Source of the DNA: JAHDBG01 sp963922315 | GTDB taxonomy: Bacteria; Pseudomonadota; Gammaproteobacteria; Chromatiales; Chromatiaceae | Direction of reading: 5' to 3' | DNA: 64,000 nucleotides | Assembly: GCA_963922315.1 (NCBI GenBank) | Contig: CAWUID010000001.1 | Coordinates: 62,001-126,000, forward strand | Program-made: the position numbers and the translations under genes | Notes under the pieces: model-generated | The model's database searches: none | What the model was told of the DNA's origin: nothing | Seen by the model: the letters and a program-made list of their open reading frames with translations, nothing else | In this document: one piece after another, positions 35,012 through 43,785 of the stretch | How positions within the stretch are numbered: the first letter of the stretch is position 1 | How the letters are laid out: each line of letters opens with the position of its first letter

Positions 35012-35730
35012 TTTGTCTCCTGGCTTGACCGATAATAGTTAGCAATAAATTTGATCAATATCAGACTGGTAACAGCACCAGACAGTATCAAAATGCTATA
35101 GAGCATCTCACTGGCATTGGCTTGCTGCATACTGAACGTTTGTAATGTGTCGCCGACGTAGGCTATCGCAATAGAGGGTGGTAATAAAAACGCAAAGGTC
35201 GTCAGTAAAAAACCACGACTGGACAATGATGTCAGACCTAACAAGTAATTAAGTGGGCCTGAAGGTATCACTGGATTAATTCGGGCAAGGGCAACAAATT
35301 TCCAGCCATGTTGTGCAAATTCTGTTTGTATTTTAGTCACCCACTGGCTGGAGAATCTACCAGTTAATGGCTGGCCAAGCAACCAGCGCGCTATAGCAAA
35401 CGCGCACCAACCTCCCAGTGTGGCACCAATCGCAGTATAAAGCCCTCCGAGCAAGCCACCCCAGAAAAACCCCGCAGCTAGATTTAACGGTAATGCGGGT
35501 AACAAAGCGATAACAGAGACCAGATAGATCAACAAAAACAAAAAGACGGAACTAATTGGGTACTGATATATAAATCGATGAATAAAGTCTGGCTTTAGTA
35601 ATTCATATTGCGGACTGGCCCAGATTAAACTCACAAAAAGCATGAGTATCAGCATGATAAGTAATCGCTTAGGTCCAATATATTTTCTGAAGCCAGCTTT
35701 GTTTTTCAGACTGGTTATCATCAAGTTCAT
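35008..35730 (-). CDS. TVP38/TMEM64 (VTT-domain) membrane protein
   Basis: 240 residues, six or so hydrophobic helices. The VTT core is recognisable: ALLPALPLNLAAGFFWGGLLGGLYTAIGATLGGWCAFAIAR spread over two helices, then FVALARINPVIPSGPLNYLLGLTSL. Members are related to DedA proteins and are thought to move lipids across the membrane; DedA-type proteins recycle undecaprenyl phosphate. It is the first gene of the sugar operon, so recycling or flipping of a lipid carrier is a reasonable inference. The promoter should lie in 35731-35767 or further upstream, but I see no clear one. Confidence 0.85.
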   Translation of the reverse strand: MNLMITSLKNKAGFRKYIGPKRLLIMLILMLFVSLIWASPQYELLKPDFIHRFIYQYPISSVFLFLLIYLVSVIALLPALPLNLAAGFFWGGLLGGLYTAIGATLGGWCAFAIARWLLGQPLTGRFSSQWVTKIQTEFAQHGWKFVALARINPVIPSGPLNYLLGLTSLSSRGFLLTTFAFLLPPSIAIAYVGDTLQTFSMQQANASEMLYSILILSGAVTSLILIKFIANYYRSSQETK

Positions 35731-35767
35731 TCTATGATGTTTGTGTTATCGTGCGTAACAAAACAAA

Positions 35768-35795
35768 ACACCCCGGCAAAAAATTGCAGGGGTGT
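35768..35795 (-). terminator. rho-independent terminator after sucB
   Basis: On the minus strand an ACACCCCTGCAA arm pairs with TTGCCGGGGTGT (one mismatch), then comes TTTGTTTT. It closes the sucAB unit and separates it from the sugar operon that begins about 40 bases further. Confidence 0.85.
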
Positions 35796-35852
35796 GTTGT
35801 TTCAGGCAGCTCAAGAGTGAATGATATCAAGTGCGCACTTTCTGAAGGCAGC

Positions 35853-37046
35853 TTATACCTGCAGTAGTAAACGTGCCGGATCTTCCAGTGCTTCTTTGAC
35901 ACTGACCAGAAAACGCACTGCATCACTGCCGTCGATAATCCGGTGATCATATGACAGGGCGAGATACATCATTGGTCGTATCACGATCTCACCATCCACA
36001 ACCATCGGGCGCTCGACGATGTTGTGCATGCCGAGTATGCCACTTTGTGGTGGATTCAAAATCGGTGTGGACAGCATGGAGCCATAGACTCCACCATTTG
36101 AGATGGTGAAGGTGCCACCGGTCAATTCATCGAAGCTGAGGCTACCGGCCTTTGCTTTTTGACCAAACTGGCGGATCGTTTGCTCCAGCCCAGCCATGCT
36201 GAGTTGGTCTGCATCCCGTACAATCGGCACGACCAGGCCTCTGGGTGAGCCAACAGCAATGCCGATATCATGATAGTTGTGATACAGGATATCCTGTCCA
36301 TCGACGGAGGCATTCAGCACCGGAAATTTCTGCAATGCTGCGACCACTGCCTTCACAAAAAACGGCATAAAGCCCAGACGGACATCATGCGTCTTTTCAA
36401 ACAAGTCTTTGTACTGTTTGCGTAACGCAGTGACGGCCTGCAAGTCGACTTCATTAAAAGTCGTGAGAATGGCGGCATTCTGTTGCGCTTCCAGCAAACG
36501 TTCTGCGACACGTGCGCGTAACCGGCTCATCGGTACGCGTTTTTCGTCCCGCGCATCGCTGATGGTTGTCGTCTCCTCAACTGACACAGAGGGTGTGGCT
36601 GGCACAGCAGCTTCTGTTGCGGGAGCAGCCTGTTCCGCCAGATAGCGTTGTACATCACTCTTTTGTAAGCGCCCTCCCTTACCGGTTGCTGGTATCTGGC
36701 TTGGATCAAGGTCGTGTTCCTTGACCAGGCGCCGTACTGCCGGTGTAAGCACGATATCGTCTTTATCCGCAGAGGCTGCATGATGTTGCTCAGGCGCAGC
36801 AGCCACCTGACCAGGCTCAATGGTGGCCAGTACCGCATCTGCCTGCACCACTGCGCCTGTGTCAGCCAGTATCGGGCCAAGCACTCCGGCAGCGGGTGCA
36901 GGAACTTCCAGAACCACTTTATCTGTTTCTAAATCCAGCAGCAGCTCATCCTGTTGTACCGGATCGCCTGGTGATTTATGCCAGGTCGCGATAGTGGCAT
37001 CATTTACAGATTCAGGTAACGCGGGGACGCGAACTTGGATGGACAT
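35853..37046 (-). CDS. sucB: dihydrolipoyllysine succinyltransferase, E2 of 2-oxoglutarate dehydrogenase
   Basis: 397 residues: an N-terminal lipoyl domain with the lipoylated lysine in ETDKVVLEV, an Ala/Pro linker, a peripheral subunit-binding domain (TPAVRRLVKEHDLDPSQIPATG), and the C-terminal catalytic domain ending in LSYDHRIIDGSDAVRFL with the active-site histidine and aspartate. FTISNGGVYGSMLSTPI is also typical. Lies two bases after sucA. lpd (E3) does not follow. Confidence 0.97.
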   Translation of the reverse strand: MSIQVRVPALPESVNDATIATWHKSPGDPVQQDELLLDLETDKVVLEVPAPAAGVLGPILADTGAVVQADAVLATIEPGQVAAAPEQHHAASADKDDIVLTPAVRRLVKEHDLDPSQIPATGKGGRLQKSDVQRYLAEQAAPATEAAVPATPSVSVEETTTISDARDEKRVPMSRLRARVAERLLEAQQNAAILTTFNEVDLQAVTALRKQYKDLFEKTHDVRLGFMPFFVKAVVAALQKFPVLNASVDGQDILYHNYHDIGIAVGSPRGLVVPIVRDADQLSMAGLEQTIRQFGQKAKAGSLSFDELTGGTFTISNGGVYGSMLSTPILNPPQSGILGMHNIVERPMVVDGEIVIRPMMYLALSYDHRIIDGSDAVRFLVSVKEALEDPARLLLQV

Positions 37047-37048
37047 GG

Positions 37049-39895
37049 TTAACCTCGGCGGTTCATCGTAGTGTCAATGTGGCCAGTCAGGGCCTGATCA
37101 ATCAGTTTGTTCTGTTCTTCCTTATGCACCTGCACATAGCCAGTCGCTGGTGCTGCTGCTGAAGGACGCCCGACATACTGAACGGGAATGCCTGCCTCGT
37201 GCAAAGATCGGAAGCGGTGCTTAATCTGATCCCAGGCACCTTGGTTTTGCGGTTCTTCCTGGCACCAGTAACAGGTCTTCACCTGTGGATATTCTGCAAT
37301 CACCGTATCAAAATCATCATGCGGGAACGGATACAGCTGTTCGATGCGGATAATCGCAACATCCTGCATCTCGCGGTTACGACGTGCTTCCAGCAGGTCG
37401 TAATAAACTTTGCCGGTACATAAAACGACCCGTTCAATCCGGGACTTATCCAGGGGATCAATGTCGTCTATCACGGTTGCAAAACGTTGCTGGGTCAACG
37501 CAGTCAGCGGAGAAGTTGCCAGCGGATGGCGTAACAGGCTCTTGGGAGTGAATACGATCAGCGGGCGCAGATAGCGGCGTAACATCTGGCGCAACAACAA
37601 GTGGAAGATTTGCGCGGGTGTGGTTGGCACACAGACCTGAATGTTGTATTCCGCACACAATTGCATATAGCGTTCCAGGCGCGCTGAAGAGTGTTCCGGG
37701 CCCTGACCTTCATAACCATGTGGCAGAAACAAAACCAGTCCGCAATACAGGCCCCATTTGGCACCAGCAGAGGTGATGAACTGATCAATTACCACCTGGG
37801 CACCATTCGCAAAATCACCAAACTGCGCTTCCCAGATGGTCAGGCAGCCTGGTTCTGCCGAAGCATACCCATATTCAAATGCGAGCACGGCTTCTTCGGA
37901 TAATACTGAATCAATGACGGTAAAGTCCGGCTGATCCGGCTTCAAGTGTTGCAATGGAATATAGCTGGTACCATCGGACTGATTACGCCACATCGCATGA
38001 CGGTGGAAAAAGGTACCGCGTCGACTGTCCTGCCCTGACAGGCGCACTGCATAACCCTGATCCAGCAGATACGCATAGGCCAGGTTTTCAGCAAAGCCCC
38101 AGTCAACCAGCTTGTTGCCCTGTGCCATCTCGTGCCGGTCTGACAACAAGCGTGACAGACGTGGGTGGATTGTAAAGTTATCCGGCAATGCAAAGGCACG
38201 CATCGCTAAATCGGTTAAGTGATCCTGCTGGATCGGTACTTCAATCGCCCGATCCCAGGGCACCCCACGAAACTGACGCCAGTCAACTTCGATCCGACGG
38301 CTTCCCGGTTGCGTCACCGCGCGTCCGACACACTTACCCTGTTCAAACGCGGCACGTAGATCATTGACCATCGTCTGTGCTTCATCCGCTGCGATCACGC
38401 CCGCAGTGACTAATTGTTCTGCATACAGAGTCCGGACCGAAGGGCGGCCTCGTACTTTGCGATACATCGCCGGCTGTGTTACTGCGGGTTCATCCGCCTC
38501 GTTATGTCCGTGGCGACGATAACAGACCAGATCAATCACCACATCTTTGTGGAATTGAGCACGATAATCCAGCGCCAGGCGAGTGACGAATATGACTGCG
38601 TCCGGATCGTCCCCGTTCACGTGGAAAATCGGCGCCTGTACGATTTTTGCGATATCTGTGCAATAAAAAGTCGAACGACTGTCTTTCGGGTTGCTGGTGG
38701 TAAAGCCGATCTGATTATTCACCACAACATGTATGGCGCCACCGACCGCATAACCCCGGGCCTGCGACATATTGAAGGTCTCCATATTGACCCCCTGTCC
38801 GGCAAATGCAGCGTCACCATGAATAATGACCGGGATGATCTGATCATCATACTGATCCTGATACCGCTGCTGTCGGGCACGCACTGATCCCATAATGACC
38901 GGCGAAATAATCTCCAGATGTGACGGATTAAAGCCAAGGGTGACGTGAATGCTGCCTTCTGACGTGGCAATATCGTTAGAAAAGCCTTTGTGGTATTTCA
39001 CGTCCCCGGTTGACAGAATATGGGTGGAATCCAGTTCTGCCCGCTGGCCGGAAAATTCCTCGAAGATTGCTGCTGGCGCTTTACCCAGAATGTTTGCCAG
39101 CACATTCAACCGGCCACGGTGCGCCATGCCGATCACCACTTCCCGCACACCCTTACCGGCAGCTCGCTGAATCAGCTCATCCAGCAGCGGAATCAGGCTT
39201 TCCCCACCCTCCAGAGAAAACCGCTTCTGCCCGACAAACCGGTTGTGCATAAATTTTTCGATACCTTCTGCTGCGCTGAGCATATGCAACAACCAATGTT
39301 GTTCTGTTGTGCTCAGCTCCGTCTGCAACAGCGGCTTTTCCAGGCGTTCCTGCAACCAGCGTTTCTCTTCTGTGCTGTTGATATACATATACTCAGCACC
39401 TACCGGGCCGGTATATACCGTCTGCAGGATGCGGACAATCTCATGCAGCGGGAGCTGATCTGCGGCGCACAAAGAACCTGTATCAAACAAGGTCTGTTGT
39501 TGCGATTCCAGATCATAGTGCGCAAGCTGCAACTCAGTCAGTGGCACTGTCTCATGCAACTGTAACGGATCAAAATGTGCGTTCTGATGCCCACGTGTGC
39601 GGTAGGCGGTAATCAGGCGAAATACATTGGCCTGATGTGCCATCGCCGCATGATTCGCTACCGCCTGTCTGGCACGGGGCGACTGTGCCTGATGGGCTAA
39701 ATCCTGCCGGATTGCACGATGTGATACAGACTCAGTGCCTTCTGATAACGGCGGTAAGGCAGTAAACCGCTCTCGCCAGTCAGTGGGAACTGAGGCTGGA
39801 TCCTGCAGAAAGGATTCGTATAAATCTTCAATAAAGGGGGCATTAGCGCCGGAATAGGCAGAGACAGCGCGCTGAGAAAGCACAGAATCAGACAT
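37049..39895 (-). CDS. sucA: 2-oxoglutarate dehydrogenase E1
   Basis: Thiamine-dependent decarboxylase of the 2-oxoglutarate dehydrogenase complex of the TCA cycle. From the ATG at 39895 it has 948 residues, the usual size. Visible are the N-terminal SGANAPFIEDLYESFLQDP, the family core IGMAHRGRLNVLANI, the thiamine motif that starts GDAAFAGQG, and VVNNQIGFTT. The longer open frame upstream (31 more codons) overlaps the small gene at 39888-40379 and is not SucA-like. sdhAB, often upstream of sucA, is not here. Confidence 0.97.
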   Translation of the reverse strand: MSDSVLSQRAVSAYSGANAPFIEDLYESFLQDPASVPTDWRERFTALPPLSEGTESVSHRAIRQDLAHQAQSPRARQAVANHAAMAHQANVFRLITAYRTRGHQNAHFDPLQLHETVPLTELQLAHYDLESQQQTLFDTGSLCAADQLPLHEIVRILQTVYTGPVGAEYMYINSTEEKRWLQERLEKPLLQTELSTTEQHWLLHMLSAAEGIEKFMHNRFVGQKRFSLEGGESLIPLLDELIQRAAGKGVREVVIGMAHRGRLNVLANILGKAPAAIFEEFSGQRAELDSTHILSTGDVKYHKGFSNDIATSEGSIHVTLGFNPSHLEIISPVIMGSVRARQQRYQDQYDDQIIPVIIHGDAAFAGQGVNMETFNMSQARGYAVGGAIHVVVNNQIGFTTSNPKDSRSTFYCTDIAKIVQAPIFHVNGDDPDAVIFVTRLALDYRAQFHKDVVIDLVCYRRHGHNEADEPAVTQPAMYRKVRGRPSVRTLYAEQLVTAGVIAADEAQTMVNDLRAAFEQGKCVGRAVTQPGSRRIEVDWRQFRGVPWDRAIEVPIQQDHLTDLAMRAFALPDNFTIHPRLSRLLSDRHEMAQGNKLVDWGFAENLAYAYLLDQGYAVRLSGQDSRRGTFFHRHAMWRNQSDGTSYIPLQHLKPDQPDFTVIDSVLSEEAVLAFEYGYASAEPGCLTIWEAQFGDFANGAQVVIDQFITSAGAKWGLYCGLVLFLPHGYEGQGPEHSSARLERYMQLCAEYNIQVCVPTTPAQIFHLLLRQMLRRYLRPLIVFTPKSLLRHPLATSPLTALTQQRFATVIDDIDPLDKSRIERVVLCTGKVYYDLLEARRNREMQDVAIIRIEQLYPFPHDDFDTVIAEYPQVKTCYWCQEEPQNQGAWDQIKHRFRSLHEAGIPVQYVGRPSAAAPATGYVQVHKEEQNKLIDQALTGHIDTTMNRRG

Positions 39896-40379
39896 GAGAC
39901 AACATAGGTAAGAAGGCTGAAGAACTGAGAGCAGGAATATCCATGAATAACTGACAGGCATTCTGCCGTCTGCCAACAGATAGTGCAACCAACATTGCGG
40001 TGCTCACAGCGAAAAAAAGCACCACAAAATACGCAATGAGACCAGGCCCGACACAGATGTAATGATCGGCTTGATCGATGGTTGCTATGTGTGCTTGTCG
40101 TGTCATAAAACGTTTGCAGAAATAGCAACTGCTTGTTGGACGGCCTTGCAGGGTTTGCACGGGGTGTGATTCAAACTGATGTGGATTAATAAGCTGAGCT
40201 AGATGAAATCCAATGTTGTCAATGTCAGGCTCGGCGTTTCCCGACCAGGTTCTCCGAGGGACGCCAGAATACCCGTCCATGGGAGAGCAGATCGGGAGAA
40301 CGCTTGCGAAAAGCCTGCGGTAGCAGATCACCACATCAGTTTGAATCGCACCCGTTTGCACGTTAATTCTTGTGCTCAT
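39888..40379 (-). CDS. small one-helix membrane protein gene carrying an in-frame 192-bp element
   Basis: The frame reads MSTRINVQT, then 67 codons contributed by the inserted element and its duplicated target (40153-40353), then LQGRPTSSCYFCKRF and on to the stop. Removing the element restores an uninterrupted 96-residue frame: a CYFCKRF cysteine pair, another cysteine (HYICVG), one membrane helix (GLIAYFVVLFFAVST...) and a short tail. The stop overlaps the sucA start by eight bases. I do not recognise the family. Whether the ancestral frame was a real gene is unproved, but its intact reading through both halves, its helix and its tight coupling to sucA support it. Confidence 0.5.
   Translation of the reverse strand: MSTRINVQTGAIQTDVVICYRRLFASVLPICSPMDGYSGVPRRTWSGNAEPDIDNIGFHLAQLINPHQFESHPVQTLQGRPTSSCYFCKRFMTRQAHIATIDQADHYICVGPGLIAYFVVLFFAVSTAMLVALSVGRRQNACQLFMDIPALSSSAFLPMLSHV
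40153..40161. repeat. left 9-bp target duplication of the short element
   Basis: GTTTGCACG directly precedes the left inverted repeat and recurs at 40354-40362 directly after the right one. Nine bases is a length produced by several transposase families (IS1, IS4, IS10). Confidence 0.88.
40162..40353. mobile_element. 192-bp transposase-less element with terminal inverted repeats (short copy)
   Basis: Ends GGGTGTGATTCAAACTGATG and CATCAGTTTGAATCGCACCC are inverted repeats of about 23 bp with one mismatch. The flanking 9-bp duplication proves insertion as a unit. No transposase lies inside, so it must be moved in trans. It shares its ends and core (CCGAGGGACGCCAGAATACC and surrounding bases) with the 732-bp element at 51383-52114. 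Its frame without stop on the minus strand lets it be read as part of the small gene upstream of sucA. Confidence 0.88.
40354..40362. repeat. right 9-bp target duplication of the short element
   Basis: Second copy of GTTTGCACG, identical to 40153-40161. Confidence 0.88.
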
Positions 40380-40456
40380 TCGTTAAAATGTATACCATCG
40401 TTTGAGTATGCCAGTCAGCATCGTCCCATCTACACTCCTTGTCTCTGCTTTCCCTT

Positions 40457-41272
40457 ATGTTGTTTCTCCGGCTGATTTTTTGTCTGATATTGAGTCTGCC
40501 AGCGCAGGCAGAAACTACCTTAACCGGTCCGCTGATACAGGGCGGGCTGGTGATTGGTACCACAACACCTGGCGCCAGTGTATGGCAGGATGATCAACCA
40601 GTACTCGTCAGTCGTGACGGCACCTTTCTGATTGGCTTCGACCGTGACATGCCTGCAACCTCACAGCTGAAGATCCGTCAGCCTGACGGCCAGACAGAAT
40701 ACCGCATACTGCCCATAGAACAACGCCAATATGCAATTCAGCGCATTCAACTGCCAGATCATAAAGTCGCGCCGATGACGCCACAAGCCGTCAGACACGT
40801 CCGGCGCGATAGCCGTTTGCTGAAACAGGCACGTCGCCGCAATGATGATCGGCAGGATTTCAGCGCAGGTTTCGTCTGGCCGGCCACTGGTCGGATCAGT
40901 GGCGTATACGGCAGTCAGCGGATTCTGAATGGTCAGAAAAAACGTCCTCATTATGGCGTAGACGTGGCGCGTCCGACAGGTACCCTGGTAGTGGCACCAG
41001 CCGCCGGTATCATCACTGTGGCAGAACCGGATATGTTTTATTCAGGTGGCACTTTGGTCATCGACCATGGACACCAGCTCACATCGGCATTATTACATCT
41101 GAGTGAACTCTCCGTCCGGGTGGGTGAACAGGTGCAGCAGGGTCAGCTGGTAGGCCGGATCGGTGCCACCGGGCGGGCAACCGGGCCACACCTGGACTGG
41201 CGTATGAAACTTCGTCAGCACCAGGTTGATCCGCAATTATTGGTGCCGCCTATGCCAGGAACCACACCATGA
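40457..41272 (+). CDS. M23-family peptidase, exported
   Basis: 271 residues from the ATG at 40457 (a TTG 18 bases upstream is possible). A signal peptide ends near AQA-ETTL. The C-terminal LytM domain has the zinc ligands in HYGVDVA, then LLHLSEL and GPHLDWRM; the usual last motif HLHF reads HLDW, a variant seen in some members. An N-terminal domain of about 100 residues precedes it (TPGASVWQDDQPVLVS resembles the DUF-like beta domain found in these proteins). Cleaves peptidoglycan cross-links or, if degenerate, activates amidases. First gene of a run with the TolC homologue, trpS and lpxH; ATGA overlap with the next. Confidence 0.88.
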   Translation: MLFLRLIFCLILSLPAQAETTLTGPLIQGGLVIGTTTPGASVWQDDQPVLVSRDGTFLIGFDRDMPATSQLKIRQPDGQTEYRILPIEQRQYAIQRIQLPDHKVAPMTPQAVRHVRRDSRLLKQARRRNDDRQDFSAGFVWPATGRISGVYGSQRILNGQKKRPHYGVDVARPTGTLVVAPAAGIITVAEPDMFYSGGTLVIDHGHQLTSALLHLSELSVRVGEQVQQGQLVGRIGATGRATGPHLDWRMKLRQHQVDPQLLVPPMPGTTP

Positions 41273-42570
41273 AACAGCTTTTCAGCCGTTGTCTGCTGAT
41301 TGGCAGCAGCTTGTTTCCTCTCAGCACGCTAGCGGCTGATAACCTCTGGATCGTATACCAGCAAGCCAGACAGGCCGACCCGCAATTGCAGGTTGCTGCT
41401 GCGAATCAGGCTGCTCGTTACGAGGCTCGACCCCGTGCGCTGGCAGCATTGCGTCCAACAATAACGCTTAACGGACAACTGGGTTATCAGCGACAGCACC
41501 TGGCAGGCAATGCGGCAGATCGCTATGCCAGCAATAACATATCGCTCAACCTGACGCAGCCAATTTATCATCGCGCTGCCTGGTTAGCCCTGAGCCAGGT
41601 AGACAAAGAGCTGGTGCAGGCAGACATTCAATACCAAGTCGCTGAGCAGAACCTGATGATGCGGCTGGTGCGGGCCTACTTCGGGGTGCTGGGTGCGCAG
41701 GACGATCTGCGTTTTGCACAAAGCGAAAAAACAGCAATTGCCCGACAGTTGGAACAGGCCAGACAACGTTTTGAAGTCGGATTGGTCGCGATGACGGATG
41801 TGCACGAAGTCCAGGCCCGGTCTGATCAGGCGAGTGCTGCCCTGTTATCTGCCGAAAATGCACTGGATAATGCACACGAAGTACTGCGCGAAATGACCCG
41901 GACACCGCCTCCGGCACTGGCGCGCCTGCAAACTGATATCACGCTGCAGGCACCAACAACTGATCAGGGCTGGGTTGCTCAGGCACGTACCCATAATCTC
42001 ACGCTGCGATCCGCTGAACTGGTAGCGATGATTGCTCAGGACAGCGTCGGGATACAGCAATCAGCCCATTATCCGACGCTTGCCCTGACTGCCAGCCTCA
42101 GCCGGTCAGACACACGATCCAGAACTGGTATGGACAATACAAATCGTCATATCGGCCTGCAACTGAGCGTGCCCATCTACCAGGGTGGTAGCGTGCAGGC
42201 CCAGGTGCGGCAGGCCCGGTTTGCCGCTCAGGCAGCCCAGGCAGAACTTACCCGGCAACAACATGCCGTGGAGCGGCAAGTCAGTACCGCTTATCGCGGC
42301 ATTCAAACCAGTATCGGGCGGGTACAGGCACTTCAGGCGGCGCAGGTGTCAGCGCAAAGTGCACTGGATGCCACCCGGGCCGGGTTTGATGCAGGTACCC
42401 GCACATTGGTGGATGTGCTGAACAGCCAGCGCGATCTGTACCGTGCCCGGCGTGATTATGCCCAGGCACGTTATCAGTATGTTCTGAGTACCTTATCCCT
42501 GTATCAGGCGGTGGGCACACTGGATGATACCCATCTGCAACAAATCAATCACTGGCTGGAGCCGTCTTAG
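41269..42570 (+). CDS. TolC-family outer-membrane efflux protein
   Basis: 433 residues with a signal peptide (cleavage near LAA-DNLW) and the two repeated OEP domains of long coiled-coil helices: DPQLQVAAANQAARYEARPRALAALRP in the first half and TLVDVLNSQRDLYRARRDYAQARYQYVLSTL in the second. Similar to TolC of type I secretion and RND pumps. No inner-membrane pump gene is nearby, so it may serve several systems. It begins inside the stop of the peptidase gene. Confidence 0.92.
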   Translation: MKQLFSRCLLIGSSLFPLSTLAADNLWIVYQQARQADPQLQVAAANQAARYEARPRALAALRPTITLNGQLGYQRQHLAGNAADRYASNNISLNLTQPIYHRAAWLALSQVDKELVQADIQYQVAEQNLMMRLVRAYFGVLGAQDDLRFAQSEKTAIARQLEQARQRFEVGLVAMTDVHEVQARSDQASAALLSAENALDNAHEVLREMTRTPPPALARLQTDITLQAPTTDQGWVAQARTHNLTLRSAELVAMIAQDSVGIQQSAHYPTLALTASLSRSDTRSRTGMDNTNRHIGLQLSVPIYQGGSVQAQVRQARFAAQAAQAELTRQQHAVERQVSTAYRGIQTSIGRVQALQAAQVSAQSALDATRAGFDAGTRTLVDVLNSQRDLYRARRDYAQARYQYVLSTLSLYQAVGTLDDTHLQQINHWLEPS

Positions 42571-42579
42571 GAACTTATC

Positions 42580-43785
42580 GTGCAACTGAACCAACCAGCT
42601 CGTGTGTTATCCGGCATGCGTCCGACCGGGCGTCTGCATCTGGGCCACTATCATGGTGTGCTTAAAAACTGGATCGACCTGCAACACGAACATCAGTGCT
42701 TTTTTTTCGTTGCTGACTGGCATGCGCTGACCACCCAGTATGATGCCCCGGAACAGATTCCCCAGCATACCCGCGATATGTTGATTGACTGGCTGGCAGC
42801 CGGCATCAACCCGCATGAAGCCACTATGTTTGTCCAGTCGCAGGTGCCGGAGCACGCAGAACTACACCTGCTGTTATCCATGATCACGCCACTCGGCTGG
42901 CTGGAGCGGGTGCCTTCCTATAAAGATCAACAACAAAAGCTACACGAAAAAGACCTGACAACCTATGGGTTTCTGGGCTATCCTTTGTTGCAATCAGCGG
43001 ACATCCTGCTGTATCGAGCGAGTTTCGTACCCGTTGGTGAAGACCAGGTTGCCCATGTAGAACTAACCCGGGAAGTCGCACGCCGGTTCAACCACATCTA
43101 TGGCCGGGACGATGATTTTGTCAGCAAGGCAGAACAGGCGATCCGCAAGCTCGGCAGAAAAAATGCCGGGTTGTACCGTCATTACCGCAAAGCCTACCAG
43201 GAACAGGGTGATACAGAAGCGTTGTCTACTGCGCAGGCCTTGCTGAATCATCAGCAACATCTGAGCTTGACAGAACGTGAACGATTGCTTGGTTATCTGG
43301 AAGGCGGTGGCAAACTGATTTTGCCGGAACCACAGCCGTTGCTGACCCGGGCACCGAAAATGCCAGGTCTGGACGGACAGAAAATGTCTAAGTCGTATGC
43401 GAATACGATCTCACTGGATGCAACTCCGGACACGGTCAGCCAGAAGATTCGCACCATGCCGACTGACCCGGCGCGGGTGCGCCGCCACGATCCGGGAGAT
43501 CCGCAACAATGTCCGGTCTGGCCCTTCCATGAAATTTATTCTGATGCTGCCACCTGTGATTGGGTGCAACAAGGTTGTCGCAGCGCCGGCATCGGTTGTG
43601 TTGAGTGCAAACAACCCATAATTGATGCGATGGTGCAGGAACTAGCACCGATACAAGCCCGTGCGGCAGAATATACCGCGCAACCTGAATTGATACAGAA
43701 CATCCTGCATGACGGTTGCCAGCGTGCACGTGAAGTAGCCCATGAAACCATGGCGGATGTCCGCCATGCGATGGCGCTCAGTTGA
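42580..43785 (+). CDS. trpS: tryptophanyl-tRNA synthetase
   Basis: Class I enzyme charging tRNA-Trp. Starts with GTG at 42580 (MQLNQPARVLSGMRPTGRLH). The nucleotide motifs are HLGHYHG and KMSKS. 401 residues is longer than the usual 330 because of an extra C-terminal/middle segment (CQQCPVWPFHEIYSDAATCDW, with cysteines), a form found in several proteobacteria. No leader peptide or T-box is seen. Overlaps lpxH by a few bases. Confidence 0.96.
   Translation: MQLNQPARVLSGMRPTGRLHLGHYHGVLKNWIDLQHEHQCFFFVADWHALTTQYDAPEQIPQHTRDMLIDWLAAGINPHEATMFVQSQVPEHAELHLLLSMITPLGWLERVPSYKDQQQKLHEKDLTTYGFLGYPLLQSADILLYRASFVPVGEDQVAHVELTREVARRFNHIYGRDDDFVSKAEQAIRKLGRKNAGLYRHYRKAYQEQGDTEALSTAQALLNHQQHLSLTERERLLGYLEGGGKLILPEPQPLLTRAPKMPGLDGQKMSKSYANTISLDATPDTVSQKIRTMPTDPARVRRHDPGDPQQCPVWPFHEIYSDAATCDWVQQGCRSAGIGCVECKQPIIDAMVQELAPIQARAAEYTAQPELIQNILHDGCQRAREVAHETMADVRHAMALS

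Noticed and set aside
39896..39988. 31-codon extension of sucA
   Set aside because: Not SucA-like and overlaps the small gene upstream; the family start MSDSV fits 39895.
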